A stretch of 64,000 bases of DNA from JABDMH01 sp965223165 (GCA_965223165.1 CBDCVQ010000020.1:1116001-1180000); one strand, 5' to 3'; shown: positions 1 through 8,635, counted from the stretch's first letter. Notes: a model not told the origin generated them from the sequence alone. Numbers and translations: made by a program.

Positions 1-1916
1 AGCTTCCTCAGTGGGCTATCATGCGGAAACTTGATCCGCCCAAAGAGATACAGGGCAAGGCCGATAAAAATAATCCCCTCGATGATCAGAAAGGGTTCAA
101 TCTTGAGCAACCCCCAGCGCTTGACCAGATCGGCTGCCGACAAAAATTTGAAGGCAAGGGCTAGCTCCAGGAAGCCCAAAACCACCTTGACCGTGTTTAG
201 CCAGCTGCCTGACTTGGGCAAGGAGCCCAGCCACCCGGGGAAAGCAGCAAACAAGGCAAAGGGCAAGGCCAGCGCAAAGCCAAATCCCGACATACCTGCT
301 GTCAACTGCATCGCACCCCCGTCTGAAGTGAGGGAGCCTGCCAGCAGAGACCCCAGAATCGGCCCCGTGCAGGAAAATGACACCAAGGCCAACGTCAAGG
401 CCATAAAAAATACGCCGATGGTTCCACCAATCCCTTCCGCATTACTCACTCGATTGGTCCAACTGGCCGGAATGGTCAGCTCGTAGTAGCCAAAAAAGGA
501 AAAAGCAAAAAAGACGAAAACCACAAAGAAGAATATGTTTAGCCCCGCATTGGTCGATATTTCATTTAGTATCCCTGGATTCACCGAATCCAGCAAGTGA
601 AACGGGAGACTCAGTACGACGTATACCATCAGAATAAAAAAGCCATACAAGGCTGCCCTGCGCAGGCCCTTCTTCTTGTCCTCGCTCCCTTTGGTGAAGA
701 AGCTCACGGTGAGCGGAATCATGGGAAAGACACAGGGAGTAATGATGGCCAGCAGGCCTCCAATCAGGCCAAGAATGAAGATGTTGAGTAGACTCTTGGA
801 CTTGAGATCTGCTCCATGCACCTCCTCGCATTGGCCGAGCGGTTCGTCCAGATTGATCTCATTGATGCCATAGTACCCCCCCTCAGTGGCGGCCATATCA
901 GCCGGCCCATAGAGGTCTACATCCAATGCCACGGTCTCCGCAGACGGGTCTATTTCAAAAGTGACGGGTGGAGGTGTCACGCACTTCTCATCGTTGCAGG
1001 TCATATAGGTGATTTCGCCCTGCACCAAGTCGTCGTTCTCCAGTGTCAGCGTGTAGGTAGCTTCCTTCTTAATCTTCTTGATCACCAAGCCATCAAAAAA
1101 CTCATCGGGCTCCTCGATGGCGTAGCTGGACGCCTCCTCCAGCATTACCCGTTCTGCGGCGAGGTAAAACTCAGTGGGGATCGGTCCCTCATCGCTGATG
1201 TCCTGACTGTAGATATGCCAGCCTGCGTCGATATGGGCGGTAAATACTACTTGGCCATCGGCATAGGTGGCCGACCACTGTACCGGCTCCAGCAGACCAT
1301 CATCTGTCAAGAGCGGTGTATCGCCCAAATCTATGTCCGTGATCCCTGCGAAGCCTCCGGCATCACTGTCCGTACTTCCGTCGGTAGCCAAGTCTTCCAC
1401 TTGGTCAGTGGGGAGAGAACTGGCGCCATGCGATCCGTCGTCATCCGCACTGGCCTGCAAGAGCACGCTAAACTCTACATCCTTGGGAGGGAGGCAGCGC
1501 TCGTCATCGCAGGTCATGAAGTTGAGATACCCGGAGATTTCGCCTGACTTGAGCAAGCGCACAGGCTGCTCGATGCGAAACTCATCCAGATACTTGACGA
1601 CATTCATCTCAAAGATGGCATCAAACCCTTCCTTGCGATGACCTGATTCTTTAGCATCGCCCTTTAACTCGAAGTGATCCCCTGCGTCAAAATTGAGGGT
1701 GGTGGCTACCGGACCCTCATCACTCTCCAGGTATTGTGAGTATACCGCCCATCCGGGTTCGATTTCCGCTTCGAAGATGATGAGATAATCGTCATCGGCC
1801 ACATGCTCGAAAGAGGTCTGCCATTTGACCGGATCAAAAATCTGAGCACCTAGTGGAATGACCATCAGCAGAAGCAGGGCACTAATCAGAGACTTTACCG
1901 TCATGTACTTATTCAT
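1..1916 (-). CDS. dsbD: Thiol:disulfide interchange protein DsbD, C-terminus cut off by window edge
   Basis: Inner-membrane reductant conduit that moves electrons from cytoplasmic thioredoxin to periplasmic thiol proteins. The reading frame starts at ATG 1916 (MNKYM; alternative ATG at 1904), has a signal peptide, and stays open to the window edge, so about 638 residues are visible. Two homologous N-terminal periplasmic domains follow each other, each ending in a TCxDExC motif (C136/C141 and C307/C312). A multi-spanning domain begins near residue 370 and carries both conserved membrane cysteines, in TPCVFPMIP and FSCTGP. The C-terminal thioredoxin-like domain would lie outside the window. DsbD proteins normally have one N-terminal domain, so the tandem pair is notable. 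The family call is firm; the role of the duplication is not known to me. Confidence 0.92.
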   Translation of the reverse strand, partial: MNKYMTVKSLISALLLLMVIPLGAQIFDPVKWQTSFEHVADDDYLIIFEAEIEPGWAVYSQYLESDEGPVATTLNFDAGDHFELKGDAKESGHRKEGFDAIFEMNVVKYLDEFRIEQPVRLLKSGEISGYLNFMTCDDERCLPPKDVEFSVLLQASADDDGSHGASSLPTDQVEDLATDGSTDSDAGGFAGITDIDLGDTPLLTDDGLLEPVQWSATYADGQVVFTAHIDAGWHIYSQDISDEGPIPTEFYLAAERVMLEEASSYAIEEPDEFFDGLVIKKIKKEATYTLTLENDDLVQGEITYMTCNDEKCVTPPPVTFEIDPSAETVALDVDLYGPADMAATEGGYYGINEINLDEPLGQCEEVHGADLKSKSLLNIFILGLIGGLLAIITPCVFPMIPLTVSFFTKGSEDKKKGLRRAALYGFFILMVYVVLSLPFHLLDSVNPGILNEISTNAGLNIFFFVVFVFFAFSFFGYYELTIPASWTNRVSNAEGIGGTIGVFFMALTLALVSFSCTGPILGSLLAGSLTSDGGAMQLTAGMSGFGFALALPFALFAAFPGWLGSLPKSGSWLNTVKVVLGFLELALAFKFLSAADLVKRWGLLKIEPFLIIEGIIFIGLALYLFGRIKFPHDSPLRK

Positions 1917-1933
1917 TTTAACCTTCGGGAACC

Positions 1934-1958
1934 GCCTGATAATCAGGCCTCAAATCTA
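1934..1958 (-). promoter_or_regulatory. Candidate dsbD promoter with palindromic operator at the start site
   Basis: On the minus strand TAGATTTG (1951-1958) matches the Bacteroidota -7 consensus TAnnTTTG. The expected start site, about 6-8 bases on, falls inside the perfect 15-bp palindrome GCCTGATAATCAGGC (1934-1948), which lies 17 bases before the dsbD ATG. A palindrome at +1 is a typical repressor site position. No clear -33 TTG is present. This is a pattern-based inference. Confidence 0.45.
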
Positions 1959-2078
1959 ACACTAGCCCCCTGAAATGGCTATGGCACTAACGCTATTTAA
2001 CAGCTTTTTAATATGTTCTACCTACATGCAGTGTGCCAAGTCGATCAGACGCGGTCCTGTACCGCCAGGACAAGACGG

Positions 2079-3059
2079 CTACAGCAAGAACTGGAATGCT
2101 AACGCGAGGACTAAAAGAATGAAGTGCAGCACCTCGGCAAGCTGGTTGTCCAATTCTAAAAACATCGCGGCGAGCAAGATGGACAGTGGCACGGTCATAA
2201 ACAGCAGGCTGGTCAGATGAGTCTCGGCTACCAGCGCCATCAGCACCCCCCCACCCAACAACACATTAAACAAGACGGCGATCTTCCGGCGACCATGAAT
2301 ATTGAGGGCGGTGCTAAAGCGATTGGATGATCCAATGGCCATCAAAATCATAATGGCATAGACACCGATGATCACGTACGCCTTCCAAGGCAGGGCAACG
2401 GCCAGGTCAAGAAACGCCAGCGAACCCTGCACATGTAGTGACCACATGTCCTGTAGACGGTCAGCCAAAAACAGGCCGGTCCCCAGGAGAAAGTAGGGCA
2501 TGATCAGGCCCATGATACCACGCAAGAGATCCTGCGCCTTGAAGGTCCGCAGATAAAGCACCCCCATCATGCCCATGATGAAGAAGGCCACATAGGGGAA
2601 ATAGAAGAGTGAGGCCAGACCAATCCAAAGGCCCACGTTAAATGTATTCAGCGACAGTTGGATGTTGCGCGTCTGCTTGAAGACATCCAGGAGCATGGTA
2701 ATGATGAAGGTGTTAGCCAGGAGACAGGGAATCAAGGGCACAAAAGTGAGCGTGAGAGACGCAATCAAGATGTAGAAGAGGCCTGGAAAAAGCGTGTTTT
2801 CTGTGGTGAGTCGGTTGAGACTGACGAGACGGTTGATCTGCACCGCCTGATAGCTCAAGATCAAAATGCCCAGGATCTTGATTGCAATGCTCTCGGCACC
2901 AAGCAGGCTGTACAGGTAATGAGATAAAATGCCGGCGTGCCAATAGTCCATCGGTACATCCAGGAAGAACCACGATGCCCGGAGTATGATACAGTACAGT
3001 ACCAGGAAGATGTTGTATATGAACAGGTTTTTTCTAAAAAGTTCCAGCACGGTATTCAA
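2079..3059 (-). CDS. Multi-spanning membrane protein, DUF6427-like
   Basis: A 326-residue integral membrane protein with about nine hydrophobic segments spread along its whole length and no soluble domain. It resembles the Bacteroidota DUF6427 proteins, whose function is not known. The frame has no usable ATG at its N-terminus: a TGA stop immediately precedes a TTG codon at 3059, and the next choice is GTG at 3050, so a non-ATG start is needed. It is divergent from the polyprenyl synthase gene across a 170-bp gap and lies 160 bp from dsbD on the same strand. Family assignment is from overall resemblance only. Confidence 0.7.
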   Translation of the reverse strand: MNTVLELFRKNLFIYNIFLVLYCIILRASWFFLDVPMDYWHAGILSHYLYSLLGAESIAIKILGILILSYQAVQINRLVSLNRLTTENTLFPGLFYILIASLTLTFVPLIPCLLANTFIITMLLDVFKQTRNIQLSLNTFNVGLWIGLASLFYFPYVAFFIMGMMGVLYLRTFKAQDLLRGIMGLIMPYFLLGTGLFLADRLQDMWSLHVQGSLAFLDLAVALPWKAYVIIGVYAIMILMAIGSSNRFSTALNIHGRRKIAVLFNVLLGGGVLMALVAETHLTSLLFMTVPLSILLAAMFLELDNQLAEVLHFILLVLALAFQFLL

Positions 3060-3230
3060 TCAACTTTTTTGGTGCTGTGCAAGCACTGTCCCGGTGTGTG
3101 GCCGTACCCTTCTTTGATCTCATCGGACAGCAAGAGCTGCCTGGGCATTGAAGGGGTGTCTTAGTAACGATCAATACGTGGACAGCTTTGTATCTTGCCT
3201 TCGAAATTTTCCGCGCCTAAGCTACTAAAT

Positions 3231-4205
3231 ATGCCAATAAAGCTAGAGCCCATCAAGCAACCGATCGTGGATGAGATGGCGGAATTTGAGCTGCGATTTA
3301 GGGACGCCATGCGCAGCAAGGTAGCTTTGTTGGACCGCATCACGTACTATATTGCCCACCGCAAAGGCAAGCAGATACGACCGATGTTTGTCTTCCTCTC
3401 CGCCAAGTTATTCGGTGAGATCAACGACACCACCTATACGGCGGCATCCATGGTAGAACTCCTGCATACGGCGACCCTGGTGCATGATGATGTGGTAGAT
3501 GACTCGGATCGACGACGGGGGCTATTCTCGATCAATGCCCTTTGGAAAAACAAGATTGCGGTGTTGGTAGGAGACTACCTCTTTTCCAAAGGCCTATTGG
3601 TCGCATTGGAAAACGAGGAGTTTCTTCTACTCAAGATCCTGAGCAACGCCATCAAGACGATGAGCGAGGGGGAGCTGTTGCAGATAGCCAAAGCCCGCAA
3701 ACTTGACATCCACGAAGATCTGTACTACGAGATCATTCGCAAGAAGACAGCCACCTTCATTGCAGCTGCTTGTACGGTGGGAGCAGCTTCGACCATCCAA
3801 GATGAGGCTACGCTCGATCGGGTGTATGATCTGGGCGAGCAGATTGGTATGGCGTATCAGATAAAGGACGACCTATTTGACTACGGGCAGGAGAAGGTGG
3901 GCAAACCCCTCGGGATCGACATCAAAGAACAAAAGATGACGCTGCCACTGATCTATGCCTTGCAGCAGGCCGGTCGATCCGAGAAGAGACGCATCATCAA
4001 CATTGTCAAGAACAAGAGCAACAAGTCCAAGTACGTGCGCGAAGTGATCGACTTTGCCAAGCGGCATGGCGGTCTGGATTATGCCGAAGATAAGATGATC
4101 GAGTATCGCACCGCTGCCCTGGAAAAGCTGCAGCAATTTCCTCCCAACGAAGCCCGAAGCTCCTTGCAACAACTGATCGCCTTCGTGACGGAGCGGAGGA
4201 AATAG
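3231..4205 (+). CDS. Polyprenyl diphosphate synthase (trans, long chain)
   Basis: Adds isopentenyl diphosphate units to allylic diphosphates to make the side chain of respiratory quinones. Both aspartate-rich metal-binding motifs are present: DDVVDD in LVHDDVVDDSDRRRG and DDLFD in the second half. The KGKQIRP substrate-binding segment is near the N-terminus. I chose ATG 3231 (MPIKLEPIKQPI, 324 residues) because family members begin just before a xxPIxxEM stretch; a TTG 36 bases upstream lies inside a possible -7 element (TATCTTGC, 3191-3198). The gene converges on murA with a single base between the two stop codons. Chain length cannot be read from sequence by eye; octaprenyl or heptaprenyl are both possible. 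Confidence 0.9.
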   Translation: MPIKLEPIKQPIVDEMAEFELRFRDAMRSKVALLDRITYYIAHRKGKQIRPMFVFLSAKLFGEINDTTYTAASMVELLHTATLVHDDVVDDSDRRRGLFSINALWKNKIAVLVGDYLFSKGLLVALENEEFLLLKILSNAIKTMSEGELLQIAKARKLDIHEDLYYEIIRKKTATFIAAACTVGAASTIQDEATLDRVYDLGEQIGMAYQIKDDLFDYGQEKVGKPLGIDIKEQKMTLPLIYALQQAGRSEKRRIINIVKNKSNKSKYVREVIDFAKRHGGLDYAEDKMIEYRTAALEKLQQFPPNEARSSLQQLIAFVTERRK

Positions 4206-4206
4206 T

Positions 4207-5523
4207 TTATTCGGAAATACGCCGGATCTTGGCCCCGATCGCATTGAGTCGGCCGTCAATGTCTTGGTATCCGCGATCGATCTGATGGATATTTCTGATG
4301 GTGCTGGTGCCATCCGCTGAGAGTGCAGCAATCAGCAGCGCTACTCCCGCCCGGATATCGGGCGATGTCATCTCGATACCTCGCAAGGCGTAGCGTCGAT
4401 CCAGCCCGATCACCGTCGCCCGATGTGGATCACAAAGGATGATCTGGGCGCCCATATCAATCAGCTTGTCTACAAAGAAAAGCCGGCTCTCAAACATCTT
4501 CTGATGGATCAAAACACTGCCCTTGGCCTGCGTAGCGGCGACCAGGATGATACTCATCAGATCAGGGGTAAAGCCCGGCCAGGGACTGTCATAGATCGTG
4601 AGGATCGAACCATCGATAAATGTGCTGATCTCATAGTGGTCCTGGGCGGGTACCACAATGTCATCCTCCTCGCGATCCACTTGGATACCCAGCTGCCTGA
4701 ATACCTGCGGGATGACACCCAGCTCTTCATAGCGCACATTCTTGATGCGCAACGCCGATTGGGTCAGCGCGGCCAAGCCAATGAAGCTGCCAACCTCAAT
4801 CATGTCAGGCAGCACCTCATGAGTGGTGCCATGCAAAGCCTCTACGCCAGTGACCTCCAGTCGATTGGAGCCGATGCCCCGGATCTGCGCTCCCATGTCA
4901 TTTAGCATGCGGCACAGCTGCTGTACGTAGGGCTCGCAGGCAGCATTGTAGATCGTCGTGGTACCCTTGGCCATGGCAGAAGCCATCACGAGATTGGCGG
5001 TGCCCGTCACCGAAATCTCATCCATCAGGATGAAGGTACCCTGCAGGTTTTCGCCTTCTAGATAGTAGTGATCATATTTGTCGTCAAACTTGAATTGGGC
5101 CCCGAGCTTGGTGAAGGCATTGAAGTGTGTATCCAGCCGTCTGCGGCCAATCTTGTCCCCACCTGGCTTCGGCAAAAAGACCTTCTTTGATCGTGCCAAC
5201 ATCGCCCCCATCAGCATGACCGAACCCCGAATGCTCCTCGCCTGGGCCTGGTACGCTTCGGAGGATAGATAGTCCAGATCAATATCGGCAGCTCGGAAAG
5301 TATAGTGGCCCTGTGCCACCCGATCTACATCGCATCCCAAGCCCTTCAACAGTCCAAGGAGTTTTCTCACATCCTCGATCTCCGGAATGTTTCGGATAGT
5401 CACGAGCTGATCGGTGAGCATCACCGCACAGATCACCTGCAGGGCTTCGTTTTTAGCACCCTGGGGCGTAAGCGATCCCCTGAGTGAGGTACCACCTTCA
5501 ACGACAAAAATGTTTGAGGCCAT
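4207..5523 (-). CDS. murA: UDP-N-acetylglucosamine 1-carboxyvinyltransferase MurA
   Basis: Cytoplasmic enzyme of the first committed peptidoglycan step, transferring enolpyruvate from phosphoenolpyruvate to UDP-GlcNAc. Length (438 residues) and motifs fit: GAKNEAL at residues 22-28 with the catalytic-region lysine, the PGGDKIGRR loop at 120-128 and RAGVALLIAALSADG near the C-terminus. The loop residue that is cysteine in E. coli MurA (Cys115, the target of fosfomycin) is Asp123 here (codon 5155-5157), a substitution known from naturally fosfomycin-insensitive enzymes. It is the last gene after a DUF4290 gene, with a terminator-like hairpin and a -7 element in the 60-bp gap. Confidence 0.97.
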   Translation of the reverse strand: MASNIFVVEGGTSLRGSLTPQGAKNEALQVICAVMLTDQLVTIRNIPEIEDVRKLLGLLKGLGCDVDRVAQGHYTFRAADIDLDYLSSEAYQAQARSIRGSVMLMGAMLARSKKVFLPKPGGDKIGRRRLDTHFNAFTKLGAQFKFDDKYDHYYLEGENLQGTFILMDEISVTGTANLVMASAMAKGTTTIYNAACEPYVQQLCRMLNDMGAQIRGIGSNRLEVTGVEALHGTTHEVLPDMIEVGSFIGLAALTQSALRIKNVRYEELGVIPQVFRQLGIQVDREEDDIVVPAQDHYEISTFIDGSILTIYDSPWPGFTPDLMSIILVAATQAKGSVLIHQKMFESRLFFVDKLIDMGAQIILCDPHRATVIGLDRRYALRGIEMTSPDIRAGVALLIAALSADGTSTIRNIHQIDRGYQDIDGRLNAIGAKIRRISE

Positions 5524-5537
5524 GTGACGTTGTGAAC

Positions 5538-5563
5538 AAAAAAAGGGCTGTAACCAGCCCTTT
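5538..5563 (-). terminator. Intrinsic terminator between the DUF4290 gene and murA
   Basis: Read on the minus strand, a perfect 9-bp stem (AAAGGGCTG / CAGCCCTTT, 5542-5563) with a four-base loop is followed by seven consecutive U (5538-5544, overlapping the stem base). This is a textbook rho-independent terminator, 14 bases before the murA ATG, and should end most transcription from the upstream DUF4290 gene. Confidence 0.75.
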
Positions 5564-5571
5564 CAAATATA
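5564..5571 (-). promoter_or_regulatory. Candidate murA promoter (-7 element TATATTTG)
   Basis: TATATTTG on the minus strand fits TAnnTTTG exactly. Transcription from it would begin near 5557, inside the upstream arm of the terminator hairpin, so murA transcripts started here would lack an intact stem and escape termination. No good -33 TTG is visible at 19-21 bases. Confidence 0.5.
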
Positions 5572-5583
5572 TTAAAGTTATTC

Positions 5584-6246
5584 TTAATGTCTATGGCCTT
5601 TTCGCTTCTTACTGCGGCCTCTCTGCTGTTGCCCGCCGGAGGATCTTCGCTTCTTCCCACTCCCACTAGAAGCACGTCGAGGCTTGGTGGTGCCACCGAG
5701 GAAGTCCAGATTAACGTCTGGTCGCAAATCGAGTTTGCCCCCTGACATCATCTTGATGTCGGTACGTATGTTCTCATCGTTGACGTAATGATCTTTGTTC
5801 CAGTTGCGATAGGCCAGTTTCATATAGGCGGCGATCATCACGACAAACTCGTCCTTTGCCGGACCGTCCTCCATGCCAATGGCCTTTTCGAGCATCTTGC
5901 CTACGTTCTTGCCATAGTGTCGAAACTCAATCTTCGACTGAGTATAGGGTAGACTGGCCAGTGACGGAGCCGTCGGTGGCTTCGGGATTTCTCCGCTTGG
6001 GGTGGCGACATCGATGTCGTAGTCCGCAATGCGAAAGAAGTGTTTCCACAGTTTATCTCGATAGTCCTCCACGTGTTTTCCCTGGGGCACCATCTGATTC
6101 ATTAGTTCGACGATCGAGTCAGCCACGGCTTGGCGTCGCTCCTTATCTTCGATGGTCTTGGCATATTCGATCATCTTTTGGATATGACGACCGTATTCCG
6201 GGATCACTAAGACGGATCGCTGGGAATTGTATTCGAAATCTGGCAT
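5584..6246 (-). CDS. DUF4290 family protein with basic C-terminal tail
   Basis: A 220-residue soluble protein of the Bacteroidota-restricted DUF4290 family; function unknown. It starts MPDFEYNSQR, has charged helical segments including DYRDKLWKHFFRIADYD, and ends in about 40 residues very rich in Arg, Lys, Gly and Ser (SSGSGKKRRSSGGQQQRG), which suggests nucleic-acid or ribosome contact; that is inference. Family members commonly precede murA, as here. It follows the DUF4270 gene by 8 bp, so it probably belongs to the operon that begins with the glycogen synthase gene. Confidence 0.88.
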   Translation of the reverse strand: MPDFEYNSQRSVLVIPEYGRHIQKMIEYAKTIEDKERRQAVADSIVELMNQMVPQGKHVEDYRDKLWKHFFRIADYDIDVATPSGEIPKPPTAPSLASLPYTQSKIEFRHYGKNVGKMLEKAIGMEDGPAKDEFVVMIAAYMKLAYRNWNKDHYVNDENIRTDIKMMSGGKLDLRPDVNLDFLGGTTKPRRASSGSGKKRRSSGGQQQRGRSKKRKGHRH

Positions 6247-6254
6247 TTGCTACT

Positions 6255-7604
6255 TTATTTTATTGTGCTGGTATGTGTGACACTAAGTTTTGCTGCGAGG
6301 CTAGGGTGACCTGAGCCAAAAAGGATCGTGCGTGCAGGCTGTGAAGCCCGGAAGGAGTTGGCCAACACGAGGGTGGTGGACGCCTCTGCTCCCAGTACGA
6401 TCTGCTGTAGGTGCTCCGTGACATTCATCCGATAAAAGACGCGTCCGTCATCGTCTGTCCGTACGTCGCCACCAAAGAGCAGATCAAAATTATTAAAGCC
6501 AAAGCTGTCTGCCACATCCTTGATAAAAGCCAGCTCGCCGTCGGCCCTGCGCTGAAATAGAATCAATTGTTGTATGGGTGCATATAGACCTGTGTCCACT
6601 CCCGTCACCGTCACATCCAACGATGCATGATTAATGGTGGTGTTTTCAATGGCTGCAATATCGCCAATTTCCAGGACAACATTGACCCCATCCATGGAGT
6701 GGAGGTAGACCAAGGAGTCAGACTCTCCGGCAGCGTTGAGCGCTTGTTCGACCTCAGCACCGGTATAATCGGTCTCATAGGTGCTCACGATCACGCTGTT
6801 TTGCGTGACGGGAAAAGTCTCGTGGTAGGCAGTATCGCCGATGTGGTAGTAGAGGTTGAGCCTGGTCAGGCCGCCATCCATATCCAAATATACCATGCCT
6901 TCTCCCTGCGTGGGCACGACACTAAATCCCTTCAGCTTTGCCAAGAAGATCTCGTTGGAGGCGAAGTCACTCACCTCAAAATCAAGCAACTCTCGTCCAA
7001 AACCACTCTTATTGGGAGCCTCGTCGAGCACAATGCGGATGTGAGGAGCATAGCTGAAGGTATCCACATTTTCGCCTCGGGCCTCAATCACCATCAGGGT
7101 ATCACCTCGCCCTGGGATTTCGCCCAGATAGCTGGCTATGGGCTCGGCATCGTGCTCAAATACGGCATCGGAGCGGTAATTGATGCTACGATCCAGATCC
7201 GTCTGCAACCGGAAGACATCAAAGCCATAAGCAGGTACCTGATTGCCATACGGTGCACGTGTAGTGTCGATGGCCAGTGATAGCACGACGGAATCCAGCG
7301 ACGCTCTGGTAAAGTCTGGCTCGGTAATGGCCCGTGCCTGAAAGTGCAGAGCGGACGAGTAGCGTCCAAAGACCGGCTCATCAATCTGACCGATGAAATG
7401 GGCTGGTACACCAATGGAATCATTGTACGTCACCACGGTCTCTCCCTCCTCCGTACGGGCGGTCACCGGTAGGTCTGTTTTCATCACTTCAAACCGATCG
7501 TCCTCTTCCAAAAAGGCCGCTAAATCAGTGGGTTCATTGCAGGCTCCGCAGAATATGATCAAAACCATCCCCACGAAGCTTAAGTGAAAAAGCCCTCTAA
7601 TCAT
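6255..7604 (-). CDS. DUF4270 family lipoprotein
   Basis: A 449-residue exported lipoprotein of the Bacteroidota DUF4270 family; biochemical role unknown. A hydrophobic signal ends in the lipobox FCGAC with the acylated cysteine at residue 22. The rest is beta-rich, with the family-typical pattern of a GxYSSALHFQA-like strand and repeated VSTYETDY/VLEIGD-type strands. It sits 33 bp behind the starch synthase gene. That pairing recurs across the phylum, which supports the call and hints at a link to glycan storage or the cell surface. Confidence 0.88.
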   Translation of the reverse strand: MIRGLFHLSFVGMVLIIFCGACNEPTDLAAFLEEDDRFEVMKTDLPVTARTEEGETVVTYNDSIGVPAHFIGQIDEPVFGRYSSALHFQARAITEPDFTRASLDSVVLSLAIDTTRAPYGNQVPAYGFDVFRLQTDLDRSINYRSDAVFEHDAEPIASYLGEIPGRGDTLMVIEARGENVDTFSYAPHIRIVLDEAPNKSGFGRELLDFEVSDFASNEIFLAKLKGFSVVPTQGEGMVYLDMDGGLTRLNLYYHIGDTAYHETFPVTQNSVIVSTYETDYTGAEVEQALNAAGESDSLVYLHSMDGVNVVLEIGDIAAIENTTINHASLDVTVTGVDTGLYAPIQQLILFQRRADGELAFIKDVADSFGFNNFDLLFGGDVRTDDDGRVFYRMNVTEHLQQIVLGAEASTTLVLANSFRASQPARTILFGSGHPSLAAKLSVTHTSTIK

Positions 7605-7637
7605 GCTATGCTGTAGATGTTCGTTTGACTAAGCAAC

Positions 7638-8447
7638 TTAGGATGCGAGCAACTCCTTGTAGAAGTCTAGATAGGCAGGTAAGTACCCGTCTTCATCCTG
7701 TACATCTAAGATTGGTTTCTCTAGTTTTTCTAGCTCCTTCTTAACGCTGTCCTGCAGATCTTCGCTGCCCACAATCAGTGCATCGGAAAATTCACTGGCG
7801 CCCTTATGCAGGGTCACCCCAGCTCCATTTTGATATGCGGTCAGGTCTCCAGGCTCGAGATTATTGATGGAGGCCTTCTCGGCAAATCGCTCCCAACTAT
7901 CGCTCTCGGCGCCATTGTTATAGAGTGAATAGATCACCTTGGCATCCTTAAAAATCGGCTCATTATCGTAGGCTACCTTCAGGTAGAAGGGGATCAGGCT
8001 GGTCATCCATCCATGGCAGTGGATCAGATCCGGCGCCCAACCAAATTTCTTAACCGTCTCCAGCACACCCTTACAGAAAAAGATCATCCGATCGGCATTG
8101 TCATCAAAGGGCTTGCCATCACTGTCTTCAAATACTTGCTTGCGCTTGAAAAACTCCGTGTTGTCCAAGAAGTACACCTGCATTCGGGTGCCCGGCAAAG
8201 AAGCCACCTTGATAATCAACGGATAGTCATCTTCATCTACAATGATGTTCATGCCTGAGAGTCGCACCACTTCATGCAGTCGATGCCGTCGCTCATTGAT
8301 CGTGCCAAAGCGCGGCATCAGCACTCGAATCTCCATCCCATGCTCTTGGATATATTGGGGCAATCTTCTGGCAATAGCGGACACTTCAGACAGAGTGATA
8401 TACGGTTCCATCTCCTGTGTCACTATCAACACTCGCTTCTTACTCAT
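7638..8447 (-). CDS. Short glycogen/starch synthase (GT5 N-terminal domain only)
   Basis: Only 269 residues, matching the N-terminal Rossmann domain of GT5 glycogen/starch synthases. It begins SKKRVLIVTQEMEPYI in place of the usual EVAPYAKVGGL entry and includes the CHGWMTSLIPFYLK segment. The full enzyme has about 470-500 residues and a second GT-B domain carrying the ADP-glucose site; here the frame ends at LDFYKELLAS with no sign of a frameshift, and the next gene starts 33 bp later. Short forms of this kind paired with DUF4270 occur in Bacteroidota as far as I recall. Whether it catalyses glucosyl transfer alone is doubtful. First gene of the operon leading to murA. Confidence 0.85.
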   Translation of the reverse strand: MSKKRVLIVTQEMEPYITLSEVSAIARRLPQYIQEHGMEIRVLMPRFGTINERRHRLHEVVRLSGMNIIVDEDDYPLIIKVASLPGTRMQVYFLDNTEFFKRKQVFEDSDGKPFDDNADRMIFFCKGVLETVKKFGWAPDLIHCHGWMTSLIPFYLKVAYDNEPIFKDAKVIYSLYNNGAESDSWERFAEKASINNLEPGDLTAYQNGAGVTLHKGASEFSDALIVGSEDLQDSVKKELEKLEKPILDVQDEDGYLPAYLDFYKELLAS

Positions 8448-8496
8448 TGGCTAAAAAATTTATAACCTGAAGATGTTCAATACTTTAAAAGGACTG

Positions 8497-8504
8497 CAAA
8501 GATA
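8497..8504 (-). promoter_or_regulatory. Promoter of the glycogen synthase-DUF4270-DUF4290 operon
   Basis: TATCTTTG on the minus strand is an exact -7 element (TAnnTTTG). It lies 50 bases before the ATG at 8447, in an AT-rich stretch, giving a leader of roughly 40 nt. No exact -33 TTG is seen at the expected spacing. Confidence 0.62.
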
Positions 8505-8635
8505 CTAAAAAATGCCTCTTTGTTAAGATCTCGCCGAGGTTGGACTCGTTAACGATACCTTAAAAAGTGAAGGCCTTTCGATCTCCTAATTACTCCTTTC
8601 TGTCAACGTGATGCGATCAGAAAAGTTTCCAGCGC

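Noticed and set aside
8448..8635. tRNA or rRNA genes in the gaps
   Set aside because: I looked for tRNA T-arm patterns such as GGTTCGAATCC and for rRNA-like stretches in all gaps and saw none.
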